Part shown: in pieces, positions 1 to 5,558 of the stretch
Layout of the letters: every line of letters starts with the position of its first letter
Position numbering within the stretch: the first letter of the stretch is position 1
Notes under the pieces: generated by a model
What the model saw: only the letters and a program-made list of their open reading frames with translations
What the model was told of the DNA's origin: nothing
Databases searched by the model: none
Source of the DNA: a bacterium BMS3Bbin02
Lineage (GTDB): Bacteria; Actinomycetota; Acidimicrobiia; Spongiisociales; UBA5794
Assembly: GCA_002898115.1 (NCBI GenBank)
Contig: BDTL01000038.1
Span: 1-5,977, forward strand
Direction of reading: 5' to 3'
Length of the DNA: 5,977 nt
Position numbers and translations under genes: made by a program

Positions 1-1
1 A

Positions 2-406
2 GTCGAGGTACCGATCGCGTACTGGAGCGATTTCGACCCCGTTGCTGGACCGGCAGGCCTGCCCGAGGACACGTTGCGACTAAGGATCGAGTATCAGGTG
101 CTCGATGCTCGAAGGGCGACGGCGATCGCAGCGTTCTGCGAAGAGGCTGTTGTTGCCGCAGCCGATCTCGCCGAATTCGATCATGTCCGCCTTCTGCAGG
201 GTCTCGAAGCAGCGGAGGCTGCAGCGGAGCAACTTCCCCCGTTGACTCGAGATCGGCTCCTGGCAGAAACCGCGACGCTACGTCGCCAGATGGAACAATG
301 GTTTGGCCCGACACCCGGGCATGGAGGATTCAGTACAACCGCAGTGGTTGAGATAATCAACCGGCTGTGCAGCGTCGAGATGCTGTCCGTCGGAGTCCAA
401 GCCTGA
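2..406 (+). CDS. Hypothetical protein, C-terminal part (5' end outside window)
   Basis: This reading frame is open from the left edge of the window to a TGA at 404-406, so it is most likely the 3' end of a longer gene. A TTG at 74 could serve as a start, but the frame upstream of it reads as plausible protein (VEVPIAYWSDFD...) and no clear ribosome binding site precedes 74, so I treat the gene as truncated by the window. The visible 134 residues are rich in Ala, Glu, Leu and Arg and look mainly alpha-helical, with two long helical stretches separated by QLPPLTRDR, then a WFGPTPGHGG turn and a final helix. I see no catalytic motif, signal peptide or membrane segment, and I do not recognise the family. 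It converges with the minus-strand operon ending at 515. Confidence 0.6.
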   Translation, partial: VEVPIAYWSDFDPVAGPAGLPEDTLRLRIEYQVLDARRATAIAAFCEEAVVAAADLAEFDHVRLLQGLEAAEAAAEQLPPLTRDRLLAETATLRRQMEQWFGPTPGHGGFSTTAVVEIINRLCSVEMLSVGVQA

Positions 407-463
407 CCGACCACGAGTCCCCGGAGGGCGTTGGCGGTTGGCTCCGCTACCTATACACGCGAA

Positions 464-508
464 AACAGACAAGGGTCCAGCCCATGCCTGCTCGCGCTCT
501 CGTCTGTT
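464..508 (-). terminator. Possible terminator of the minus-strand SDR/ABM operon
   Basis: A perfect 7-bp inverted repeat, AACAGAC (464-470) and GTCTGTT (502-508), lies between the convergent genes ending at 406 and 515. Read on the minus strand, the distal arm runs into a TTTT tract, as expected for a weak intrinsic terminator just after the stop codon of the small barrel protein. The 31-nt loop is long, although it contains a small GGG/CCC inner pairing (473-475 with 481-483). On the plus strand no T-run follows, so it is less likely to serve the left-hand gene. Confidence 0.35.
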
Positions 509-514
509 AACGGG

Positions 515-793
515 TTAGTACTGGACCGATTCGACTTCCTCGAAGATCTCCATTCTCGGAGCGCTTTTGACCCCGGCACGTCCCATGGCTTGCTTCAGGT
601 CCGCATTGTTCAGGAACGCGCGAGCGGCGTCGACCGTGTCGAAGCCGGCAACAACTGTGATGTTGTTGGCATCATCAACGCTGCGGTTGATCCTGTGGAA
701 AAGGGCACCCATCGTCTTCGGTGGGATCTCGTCAAAAACAGCCTTCCATTGGTCGTAGTCGGCTACGTCGTGGTTGACAGCGACAACTTTCAT
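515..793 (-). CDS. Small dimeric alpha-beta barrel protein (ABM/cyclase-like)
   Basis: The product is 92 residues and has the pattern of the dimeric alpha-beta barrel superfamily (antibiotic biosynthesis monooxygenase and related small proteins). A first strand MKVVAVNHDV is followed by a DYDQWKAVFDE helix, a central LFHRINRSVDD / NNITVVAGFDT strand pair, a VDAARAFLNN helix and a last strand APRMEIFEEVE. Members act as homodimers on small hydrophobic or aromatic ligands, as cofactor-free oxygenases, cyclases, isomerases or binding proteins; the substrate cannot be read here. No signal peptide or membrane segment is visible. The ATG start is well supported by AAGGAG at 800-805 with a 6-nt spacer. 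It lies 52 bp downstream of the SDR gene on the same strand, so the two are probably co-transcribed and share MarR control. The family call is by pattern only. Confidence 0.8.
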   Translation of the reverse strand: MKVVAVNHDVADYDQWKAVFDEIPPKTMGALFHRINRSVDDANNITVVAGFDTVDAARAFLNNADLKQAMGRAGVKSAPRMEIFEEVESVQY

Positions 794-845
794 CTTTCTC
801 TCCTTCTTCTAGGTCTCTGTGCGCATTGCCGCGCACAGTTCTTGC

Positions 846-1709
846 TCAGTTCCCGGCGAATAGTTCTTCGCTCAAGAACTGGTTCAGAACTCGTGGTGTG
901 AATCCCTCCAGGGCCTCGGTGATCGGCGCGGTGTCGCCGAGGTAGGTCGTGGATTGGAAATAGTCGAAGAGTTCGGCATACAGATCCTTGTGTACATCTG
1001 ATATCGGGAACCCGTCGACGTAGTCGCGTGTGGACACGTCGGCCTCGTAATACGCGACGTCCCTGCCGAGTGTGGCGGTCGCTGCGTCGGCGATCTGCTG
1101 ACCAGTGATGCCTCCTGGGATGTGAATATTGAATGCGCGGCCGGTAGGGCCAAGTTCGAAGAAGGCCACTGCCGCGGTGACGATGTCGTTGATGTCGGTA
1201 GCAGCCCACACCATGTCCCCAGGCCACGGCATACTGACAACGCCCTGCTCAAGATAGTCTCGAGCTGCCCACAGATTCTGGAGGAACCAACCAGGACGCA
1301 GGATTGTGTATCCCACCCCGGCGCTCGCCAGTGCGCGCTCGATGGGTGTCTTGTTGTCAAGAATGCCGGCACCCGTGTCGCCGCGGTCGGCGTCGAGAGC
1401 GGTGTGCAAGATGACGTGGCTAACACCGTGCTTCGCTGCGGCGTCGATGACGTTTGCGGTGACCGACGTCTCGGCGACTAACGGTTCGTCGCCGCTCAAC
1501 GTAGGTGTGAGGTACACCCCGCCGGCACCATCGAGCGCATCGACGGCTTGATCGGCGTCGGCAAGATCCGCTTGTACCCATTCAACACGATCGGCGGGTT
1601 CTCCCGGATTGCGTGAGATCGCTGTCACATGATGACCACCGCCTGCGAGCCGTGCGACAAGGCGGCTCCCGACGTTTCCTGTTGCTCCTACGACTGCGAT
1701 GGTGTCCAT
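846..1709 (-). CDS. NmrA-like atypical SDR family NAD(P)-binding oxidoreductase
   Basis: This is a 287-residue cytoplasmic Rossmann-fold protein of the NmrA / QorB-like atypical SDR group, many of which reduce quinones or sense the NADP(H) state. The N-terminus carries the dinucleotide-binding motif GATGNVG (residues 8-14, GxxGxxG). Arg33 after the second strand (AISRN) suggests preference for NADP(H), and ADLAD follows around residue 47. Lys120 (DNKTPIE) and RPGWFLQN (138-145) match the conserved NmrA-like core. No YxxxK active site of classical SDRs is present. Length is close to that usual for the family. An upstream in-frame ATG at 1724 is possible, but the ATG at 1709 has AAGGG seven bases upstream whereas 1724 has no Shine-Dalgarno, so I chose 1709. 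It is divergent from the MarR gene and leads the operon with the small barrel protein. A role in quinone or electrophile detoxification is an inference. Confidence 0.88.
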   Translation of the reverse strand: MDTIAVVGATGNVGSRLVARLAGGGHHVTAISRNPGEPADRVEWVQADLADADQAVDALDGAGGVYLTPTLSGDEPLVAETSVTANVIDAAAKHGVSHVILHTALDADRGDTGAGILDNKTPIERALASAGVGYTILRPGWFLQNLWAARDYLEQGVVSMPWPGDMVWAATDINDIVTAAVAFFELGPTGRAFNIHIPGGITGQQIADAATATLGRDVAYYEADVSTRDYVDGFPISDVHKDLYAELFDYFQSTTYLGDTAPITEALEGFTPRVLNQFLSEELFAGN

Positions 1710-1740
1710 TTCTCTGCCCTTCATTCAGGAAAGGTTGCGG

Positions 1741-1754
1741 GACGTCTCGACGTC
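1741..1754. repeat. Tandem GACGTC palindromes in the SDR leader
   Basis: GACGTC occurs at 1741-1746 and again at 1749-1754, separated by TC. Each copy is itself a perfect 6-bp palindrome and the pair is nearly palindromic as a whole. The element sits between the predicted SDR promoter and its start codon. It could be a further protein-binding site or a leader structure, or simple chance in GC-rich DNA. Confidence 0.4.
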
Positions 1755-1768
1755 TTGCCCGTCAACCG

Positions 1769-1797
1769 ACTACACTACGACTCTGAACAGTCCGCAA
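1769..1797 (-). promoter_or_regulatory. Candidate promoter of the SDR/ABM operon
   Basis: On the minus strand a -35-like TTGCGG (1797-1792) is separated by 17 bp from a -10-like TGTAGT (1774-1769). Matches to consensus are only partial (3 of 6 and 4 of 6), but the spacing is ideal and the position, about 60 bp before the ATG at 1709, is sensible. An overlapping alternative -10 is TAGTGT (1777-1772). The palindrome at 1779-1792 falls inside the spacer, so a bound repressor would block this promoter. Confidence 0.4.
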
Positions 1798-1821
1798 GTG
1801 AATAGTTCAGAATCGGACTAT
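1778..1821. promoter_or_regulatory. Putative MarR operator: two linked palindromes
   Basis: Site A (1779-1792) is an imperfect palindrome with GACT/AGTC ends, 5 of 7 pairs matching. Site B (1802-1821) has ATAGT/ACTAT ends plus an inner C/G pair, 6 of 10 pairs matching, about the usual 20-bp size of a MarR site. The two are also related to each other: 1778-1788 and 1805-1815 form an inverted repeat with 10 of 11 matches, including a perfect TCTGAAC / GTTCAGA core. Site A lies in the candidate SDR promoter spacer and site B overlaps the candidate marR -10. The arrangement fits one MarR protein repressing both divergent units. Binding itself is inferred. Confidence 0.55.
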
Positions 1822-1824
1822 GAT
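1819..1824 (+). promoter_or_regulatory. Candidate -10 box of the marR gene
   Basis: TATGAT differs from the TATAAT consensus at one base and lies 12 bp before the marR ATG at 1837. No good -35 is seen at the correct distance. Transcription would start about 1831, giving a very short leader with no clear Shine-Dalgarno. Its first three bases are the end of palindrome B, so repressor binding would compete with RNA polymerase. Confidence 0.45.
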
Positions 1825-1836
1825 GATTAGAGCAGA

Positions 1837-2319
1837 ATGAAACAGAGAAGTCAAGAAGAACCTCGTCGAGCGAGAGGTCTCACGCCTCGAGACCGTGCCT
1901 GGCGTTCGATCATGGAGATCCATGGCACCGTTGTACCCAAACTCGACCGCGATCTCCTCGAGAAGTCAGGGATCGATATCCATACGTACGATGCTCTGCT
2001 TCACGTCTTCGAGGCGGGCAAGCAGGGAGTACGAATGGCAGATCTTGCTGCCGCGGTAGTCATCAGCAAGTCCGGTATCACCTCGTTGGTAGATCGACTC
2101 GAGGCAGGCGGGTCCGTGCAACGCAACCCCGATCCGGACGATCGGCGGGCAACCCGAATCACTCTGACACCCTTGGGCGAGGAAACGTTCCGAGCTGCCG
2201 CACAGGTTCACCTAGCCAGCATTGAGGCGCACTTTGCTAGTCTGATTACTGACGAGGAGGCCCAAGTCATCTCAAAAACACTTGACCGGGTCCGCTGCGA
2301 TGGTGAGACACAAGCCTGA
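1837..2319 (+). CDS. MarR family transcriptional regulator
   Basis: The 160-residue product has the MarR layout: an N-terminal helix for dimerisation (RDRAWRSIMEIHGTVVPKLDRDL, broken here as residues about 18-40), a winged helix-turn-helix from about 50 to 113, and a C-terminal helix that completes the dimer interface. VRMADLAAAV (65-74) and SKSGITSLVDRLE (77-89) are the helix-turn-helix and recognition helix. The wing carries the family hallmark DPDDRRATRITLT (99-111) with Asp101, Asp102, Arg103 and Arg104. Proteins of this family are cytoplasmic dimers that usually repress their own gene and a neighbour until a phenolic, quinone or other small ligand binds. The only cysteine is Cys154 near the C-terminus, unlike the N-terminal sensing cysteine of OhrR, so OhrR-type peroxide sensing is unlikely. 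ATG at 1837 is used because an in-frame TAG lies at 1828-1830. Its divergent partner is the SDR operon, the likely target. Confidence 0.92.
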   Translation: MKQRSQEEPRRARGLTPRDRAWRSIMEIHGTVVPKLDRDLLEKSGIDIHTYDALLHVFEAGKQGVRMADLAAAVVISKSGITSLVDRLEAGGSVQRNPDPDDRRATRITLTPLGEETFRAAAQVHLASIEAHFASLITDEEAQVISKTLDRVRCDGETQA

Positions 2320-2447
2320 GGAGTAACCCATCGGTTTCGACTCTCGACGGTGCACACTCGCGGTGAACCTTGTGGACTGAGCATTGTACGGTAGGAGTCA
2401 TTGTCCAGCATCACTGGTCGAACACCGCCTCCGCCTCACGAGGCCGC

Positions 2448-3602
2448 TCAGAACTCGGTGGCGAACACCCTTCGAACATATCGGTCGAAATGGGGGATGG
2501 CGAATTCCACCCAGCCGTAGCGGGGCGCATAGATCACGCCCTCGGCGATCAGTCGGTCGCGGAATGCGGCCACCTGAGGCGTTGACTTACCCGCCGCAGC
2601 CGCTACTTCACCCGACCTGTGCGGGCCGGGTCCGAGCGATGCCAGGGCCTGCACATAGGCAACTTCCGAGGCCGGGATGCGTGCGATCCGCGCAGCAAAG
2701 AACGAGGAATCAAGCGCATGGTTGGCGTTCGGCGCCGCCCGCTCGACGTCAGCCCCCGAAATCGGATCATCGGTCGCAGCGTTCCACGTGTGATATGCCC
2801 ACGTCTGAACGAAGAAGGGGAACCCGTCGGAGTGGTCGACGATCTTCTCGGTTGCCTCCGACGACCACGAGATTCCGATCTCCTGCGCAGGCTCGACGAT
2901 CGCTTGCACCACCTGATCCGGGGTGAGTGGCCCGAGATCGGCGACCGTGAACATCCGTTCGGCGTAGGTGACTGCTTTTGCGACTTCACCAACCAGGTTG
3001 GGGAGGCCCGCGAGGAGACCGTATAGCGGGAGGCCGTCTTGGCTGCATCGATGAATGCCGGCGAGCAGCCGACGTAGATCGTGATGGTCGAGCATCTGGG
3101 CCTCGTCGAGGGCCACCATCACGCCGAGATCCTCGTCCGCCGCCACGGCGGCAATGTCGGCAACGACGTCGGCCAAGGCTTCCCGGTCGGCGCGAGCGAC
3201 CTGACGTTCGATCGCGACACCGGTGCCTACAACGGTGAGCGAGACGGACTCGATCGAGCGCAACGCCCGGCCGACCTTGGCGCTACTGTCGAACTCCTCG
3301 ACAATGCGACGCGCCTGGCGAAGAATGCTGCGGATGGTGTCGTCACCGCCAAGAGCTTCAACGCGAATGACCCGATAGCCGACATGCTCGGCGAGCGCTG
3401 CCAGCTTGCCGAGAAGCACAGTCTTGCCGACGCCGCGCAGACCGGTGATAAGCATGTGCTGGCTGGCGCGGGCCGACCTCAAGCGCCGTAGGGCGACCTC
3501 CGCGATGTCGATGACCTCGTCGCGGCCAACGAGGGCAGGCGGAGGAGTGCCTGCTCCAGGAGCGTACGGGTTTGCTATCGGGTCGTAGAGTTCACCTGAC
3601 AT
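2448..3602 (-). CDS. Stand-alone AAA+/ORC-like ATPase with C-terminal winged helix
   Basis: The 384-residue cytoplasmic protein has a P-loop ATPase of the AAA_16 / ORC-Cdc6-like type. After NPYAPGAGTPPPALVGRDE (about 11-29, the usual entry motif with GR-E), Walker A is GLRGVGKT (54-61, Lys60, Thr61) and Walker B is VMVALDEAQ (161-169, Asp166 and catalytic Glu167). A sensor-1-like strand is LPLYGLLAGLPNL (around 193-205), followed by the lid region FTVADLGPLTPDQVVQAI. The last 80 residues (ASLGPGPHRSGEVAAAAG, RDRLIAEGVIYAPRYGWVEF) look like a winged helix that could bind DNA. All ATPase key residues are present, so it should be active. The partner is unknown and no neighbouring gene suggests one. 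There is no Shine-Dalgarno before the ATG at 3602, but an extended -10 ends 6 bp upstream, favouring a leaderless mRNA. Function beyond ATP hydrolysis is not known to me. Confidence 0.87.
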   Translation of the reverse strand: MSGELYDPIANPYAPGAGTPPPALVGRDEVIDIAEVALRRLRSARASQHMLITGLRGVGKTVLLGKLAALAEHVGYRVIRVEALGGDDTIRSILRQARRIVEEFDSSAKVGRALRSIESVSLTVVGTGVAIERQVARADREALADVVADIAAVAADEDLGVMVALDEAQMLDHHDLRRLLAGIHRCSQDGLPLYGLLAGLPNLVGEVAKAVTYAERMFTVADLGPLTPDQVVQAIVEPAQEIGISWSSEATEKIVDHSDGFPFFVQTWAYHTWNAATDDPISGADVERAAPNANHALDSSFFAARIARIPASEVAYVQALASLGPGPHRSGEVAAAAGKSTPQVAAFRDRLIAEGVIYAPRYGWVEFAIPHFDRYVRRVFATEF

Positions 3603-3608
3603 GCCGTC

Positions 3609-3617
3609 AGTTTAGCA
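3609..3617 (-). promoter_or_regulatory. Extended -10 promoter of the ATPase gene (leaderless)
   Basis: On the minus strand TGCTAAACT contains an extended -10 (TGN) followed by TAAACT, which fits TANNNT. It ends 6 bp before the ATG at 3602, so transcription is predicted to begin at or next to the A of the start codon. Leaderless mRNAs of this form are common in actinobacteria. No -35 match is seen, as often with extended -10 promoters. Confidence 0.5.
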
Positions 3618-3777
3618 GGACATGCGAAACACGAGGCAGATCAGTTGAAGGTGGCTTCCCGTTTGCTCTATCGAACGACTGGAGGCATGCTCGAACCGAT
3701 ATGCGGGCTACGACACTTGCCATCAGCAATGTGAACTGACCGGACGAATGGCTCCCACACGTCAGAAGGTCAGGACG

Positions 3778-3791
3778 CTGGTCTCGACCAG
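3778..3791. repeat. Small inverted repeat CTGGTC-TC-GACCAG
   Basis: A perfect 6-bp inverted repeat with a 2-base centre. As RNA it would fold as a 5-bp stem with a tetraloop. It is the leftmost of the cluster of hairpins between the peptidase and ATPase genes. No T-run follows on either strand. Confidence 0.45.
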
Positions 3792-3823
3792 AGCCGTTGC
3801 GGGTCATGGCATTCCGTAAGCAA

Positions 3824-3853
3824 CCCGGGGGATTGCCGCATGCCCCGGAGGGG
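3824..3853. repeat. Alternating G/C tracts with two mutually exclusive hairpins
   Basis: CCGGGG (3825-3830) can pair with CCCCGG (3843-3848) over a 12-nt loop. Alternatively CCCC (3843-3846) can pair with GGGG (3850-3853) over a 3-nt loop. Both cannot form at once. GGGG (3850-3853) could also pair with CCCCC at 3878-3882, enclosing the next hairpin. Confidence 0.45.
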
Positions 3854-3859
3854 ACTCGG

Positions 3860-3876
3860 CGAACTCTCGGAGTTCG
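3860..3876 (-). terminator. Perfect 7-bp hairpin, possible terminator for the S10 peptidase gene
   Basis: CGAACTC (3860-3866) and GAGTTCG (3870-3876) form a perfect 7-bp stem with a 3-nt loop about 100 bp beyond the peptidase stop codon. No T-run follows on the minus strand, so it would be a tail-less hairpin of the kind often seen in actinobacteria, or a processing or stabilising structure. Its context within further hairpins is unusual for a single terminator. Confidence 0.4.
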
Positions 3877-3883
3877 ACCCCCA

Positions 3884-3907
3884 ACGTTCTGATCCGTAGT
3901 CAGACGT
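3884..3907. repeat. Bulged 8-bp hairpin
   Basis: ACG (3884-3886) then TCTGA (3888-3892) pair with TCAGA (3900-3904) and CGT (3905-3907), leaving a single bulged T at 3887 and a 7-nt loop. It sits 7 bp from the hairpin at 3860-3876 and could stack with it in an RNA read from either strand. Confidence 0.45.
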
Positions 3908-3924
3908 GCGTTGTCGTGCCTCGC

Positions 3925-3937
3925 CGGCAGGTTGCCG
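3925..3937. repeat. Short GC-rich hairpin CGGCA-GGT-TGCCG
   Basis: A perfect 5-bp stem with a 3-nt loop, 39 bp after the peptidase stop codon on the minus strand. It is the nearest hairpin to the end of that gene and is an alternative site for transcript termination or 3'-end protection. Confidence 0.35.
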
Positions 3938-3976
3938 TGCAGGTGCTGGTGTGCCGATCAGCGTGAGTGTCTCAGG

Positions 3977-5485
3977 TCAAATGGCGTCGGTTATGAAGGT
4001 TCTCATGTCGGCGCCGAGCTTTTCTAGCGACGGCAGGTGCACATACATCATGTGGCCGGCTTCGTAGTAGGTCATGGTGACGTTGTTGCGGACTTCGGGG
4101 TCGAGGTCCATATGGTTGAGGGTGTACTCAGTTGCGAAGTACGGCGTCGCCAGATCGTAGTAACCGTTGGCGAACAGGACCTTCATATGCCGGTTGCGTG
4201 ACATGGTGTCACGGAGCGTCTCGGAGACATCGACATAGGAGTTCTGGAAGTCCTCGTAGTTCCACGGGTGAACACGGTCGGACAGGATCTCATACGGAAG
4301 GTCGCTCTCGTAGCCGAGGTCGGCACGGATATAGTGGTTGAGCGCCGAACTGTAAGCACCACTCACGGCGTCAAGCGACGGGTCGTGTTCCATAGAATCG
4401 CCGTCGGTGAAGCGGTCGATGCCGGTGTAACGACTATCGATTCGACCGACCGAGCGATTGCGGTCGCGCAGGAGCTCCTTGCAGTAGCGCAGGATCTCGA
4501 TACGCATGTTGTAACGATCGAGGTACTCGCGGTTCAGACCGGTCGTGCGTTCAAGTTCGTCCAGGATCGCGGACTGATCTTCGGGGGAGATCTCATCGCC
4601 TTGGAATAACCCAAGCTGATACGTAGTCGCAGCAAACGCCTCGACCCCGTCGAGGAACTCGCGCAGATCGGTGGCCTGCTCGGCCTCGCCGAGTGCACCG
4701 TGATAGTGAGCGGTCGCCGCATACGTCGGTAGGAACAGCGGGTAGGGGAGATCGTTGCCACGATTGAATGTCCACGTCTTGCGATCAAAACCGGCGGTCT
4801 GAAAACTCAATATCGCCGAGATCAACAAGAGACCATTGAAGGCGACACCGTATCGGTTGTAGAGATGTCCGGCGAGGCCGGCGGCGCGGGTCGTTCCGTA
4901 GGACTCACCTGCGAGGAACTTCGGTGAGTTCCAGCGCTCGTTGCGGGTGAGGTACATCCTGATGAACTGGCCGACGGACTCTATGTCTTTCGTGAAGTGA
5001 TGGAAGTCCTTCGCCTTCTTCTCCGGGATTGCCCGCGAGTATCCCGTTGAGATTGGATCGATAAAGACGAGATCGGCGACATCGAGAATCGAATGTTCGT
5101 TCGGGACGAGCTGTGACGGAGGAGCGAGCGGCCACCCGTCATCGGACATCAACACACGTTTCGGGCCGAGAGCCCCGAGATGGAGCCACACCGACGCCGA
5201 CCCGGGACCTCCGTTGAAGGAGAACACGATCGGTCGATCACTCGTGTCCTCGACACCGTCTTTGGTGTACCCGACGTAGAAGAACGAGGCCTGCTTCTTT
5301 CCCTCCTCTTCGGCGAGCACCATCCTCCCGGCGGTTGCCGTGTACTCAACGGTGTCACCGTTGATCAGTACGGAATGTTGCGTCGAGATGACCTCATCCT
5401 CGTGATGCGGGGGAGGTTCGACCTTCGGCTCGTCTTCGCTCTCCTCATCCTTTGAGGTGTTATCCGTGGTGGCGTCGTCAGCCAT
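3977..5485 (-). CDS. Peptidase S10 family serine carboxypeptidase
   Basis: This 502-residue alpha/beta hydrolase belongs to the serine carboxypeptidase family S10, which removes C-terminal amino acids from peptides. NGGPGSASVW (91-100) is the family motif that binds the substrate carboxylate and forms the oxyanion hole. The nucleophile is Ser195 in GESYGT (193-198), and the triad is completed by Asp444 (GYYDLATP) and His478 (YEAGHMMY). Glu194 beside the nucleophile is also typical. The core is complete with a large insertion around 230-430 forming the cap. The first 31 residues are highly acidic and Pro-rich (DEESEDEPKVEPPPHHEDE) with no hydrophobic stretch, so no signal peptide is visible, unlike most secreted or vacuolar relatives; the protein is probably cytoplasmic. 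Start ATG at 5485 is preceded by GGTGA with a 4-nt gap, a partial Shine-Dalgarno. The hemolysin III gene lies 73 bp upstream on the same strand. Confidence 0.93.
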   Translation of the reverse strand: MADDATTDNTSKDEESEDEPKVEPPPHHEDEVISTQHSVLINGDTVEYTATAGRMVLAEEEGKKQASFFYVGYTKDGVEDTSDRPIVFSFNGGPGSASVWLHLGALGPKRVLMSDDGWPLAPPSQLVPNEHSILDVADLVFIDPISTGYSRAIPEKKAKDFHHFTKDIESVGQFIRMYLTRNERWNSPKFLAGESYGTTRAAGLAGHLYNRYGVAFNGLLLISAILSFQTAGFDRKTWTFNRGNDLPYPLFLPTYAATAHYHGALGEAEQATDLREFLDGVEAFAATTYQLGLFQGDEISPEDQSAILDELERTTGLNREYLDRYNMRIEILRYCKELLRDRNRSVGRIDSRYTGIDRFTDGDSMEHDPSLDAVSGAYSSALNHYIRADLGYESDLPYEILSDRVHPWNYEDFQNSYVDVSETLRDTMSRNRHMKVLFANGYYDLATPYFATEYTLNHMDLDPEVRNNVTMTYYEAGHMMYVHLPSLEKLGADMRTFITDAI

Positions 5486-5515
5486 GGTTTCACCGTTGCG
5501 TCGACTGTCGGTGTC

Positions 5516-5521
5516 ACATTA
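5516..5521 (-). promoter_or_regulatory. Weak candidate -10 for the S10 peptidase gene
   Basis: On the minus strand TAATGT fits TANNNT, 30 bp before the ATG at 5485. No -35 match is visible. The peptidase could have its own promoter here or be read through from the hemolysin III gene. Confidence 0.25.
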
Positions 5522-5558
5522 GGCGGTCGTCGGGGCGCACCGAGTCGGCAAACGAACC

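Larger units (their letters stand above)
3603..3976. other. Intergenic region (374 bp) without convincing gene, rich in inverted repeats
   Basis: No open reading frame here resembles a known family, and no tRNA cloverleaf or transposase remnant was found. The left 100 bp hold the ATPase promoter and otherwise plain sequence. The right half (3778-3937) carries at least five short inverted repeats, listed separately. Being downstream of the S10 peptidase on its strand and upstream of the ATPase, it should include the peptidase 3' UTR and terminator. Confidence 0.6.

Noticed and set aside
431..901. A 156-codon plus-strand open frame over the small barrel gene and the end of the SDR gene
   Set aside because: It is antisense to two genes with clear family features and a good ribosome binding site; no homology pattern of its own.
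884..1426. A 180-codon minus-strand frame inside the SDR gene
   Set aside because: It is a frame-shifted shadow of the SDR reading frame, rich in Ser, Thr and Arg, with no family features.
2433..2444. GCCTC-AC-GAGGC as terminator of the ATPase gene
   Set aside because: It lies right after the stop codon, but as RNA the stem is only about 4 bp and no T-run follows; too weak to annotate.
2384..2926. A 180-codon plus-strand frame opposite the ATPase C-terminus
   Set aside because: Its Arg/Pro-rich low-complexity composition is typical of an antisense shadow of a GC-rich gene.
3607..3807. A 66-codon minus-strand frame ending 4 bp before the ATPase start codon
   Set aside because: The spacing would suit translational coupling, but the sequence has no recognisable family pattern, the start has no convincing ribosome binding site, and its stop overlaps the likely ATPase -10 box.
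3850..3925. tRNA-like GAGTTCGACCCCC resembling a T-arm
   Set aside because: The bases around TTCGA do not form a proper 5-bp T-stem and no acceptor, D or anticodon arm could be assembled; the signal is explained by the 3860-3876 hairpin.
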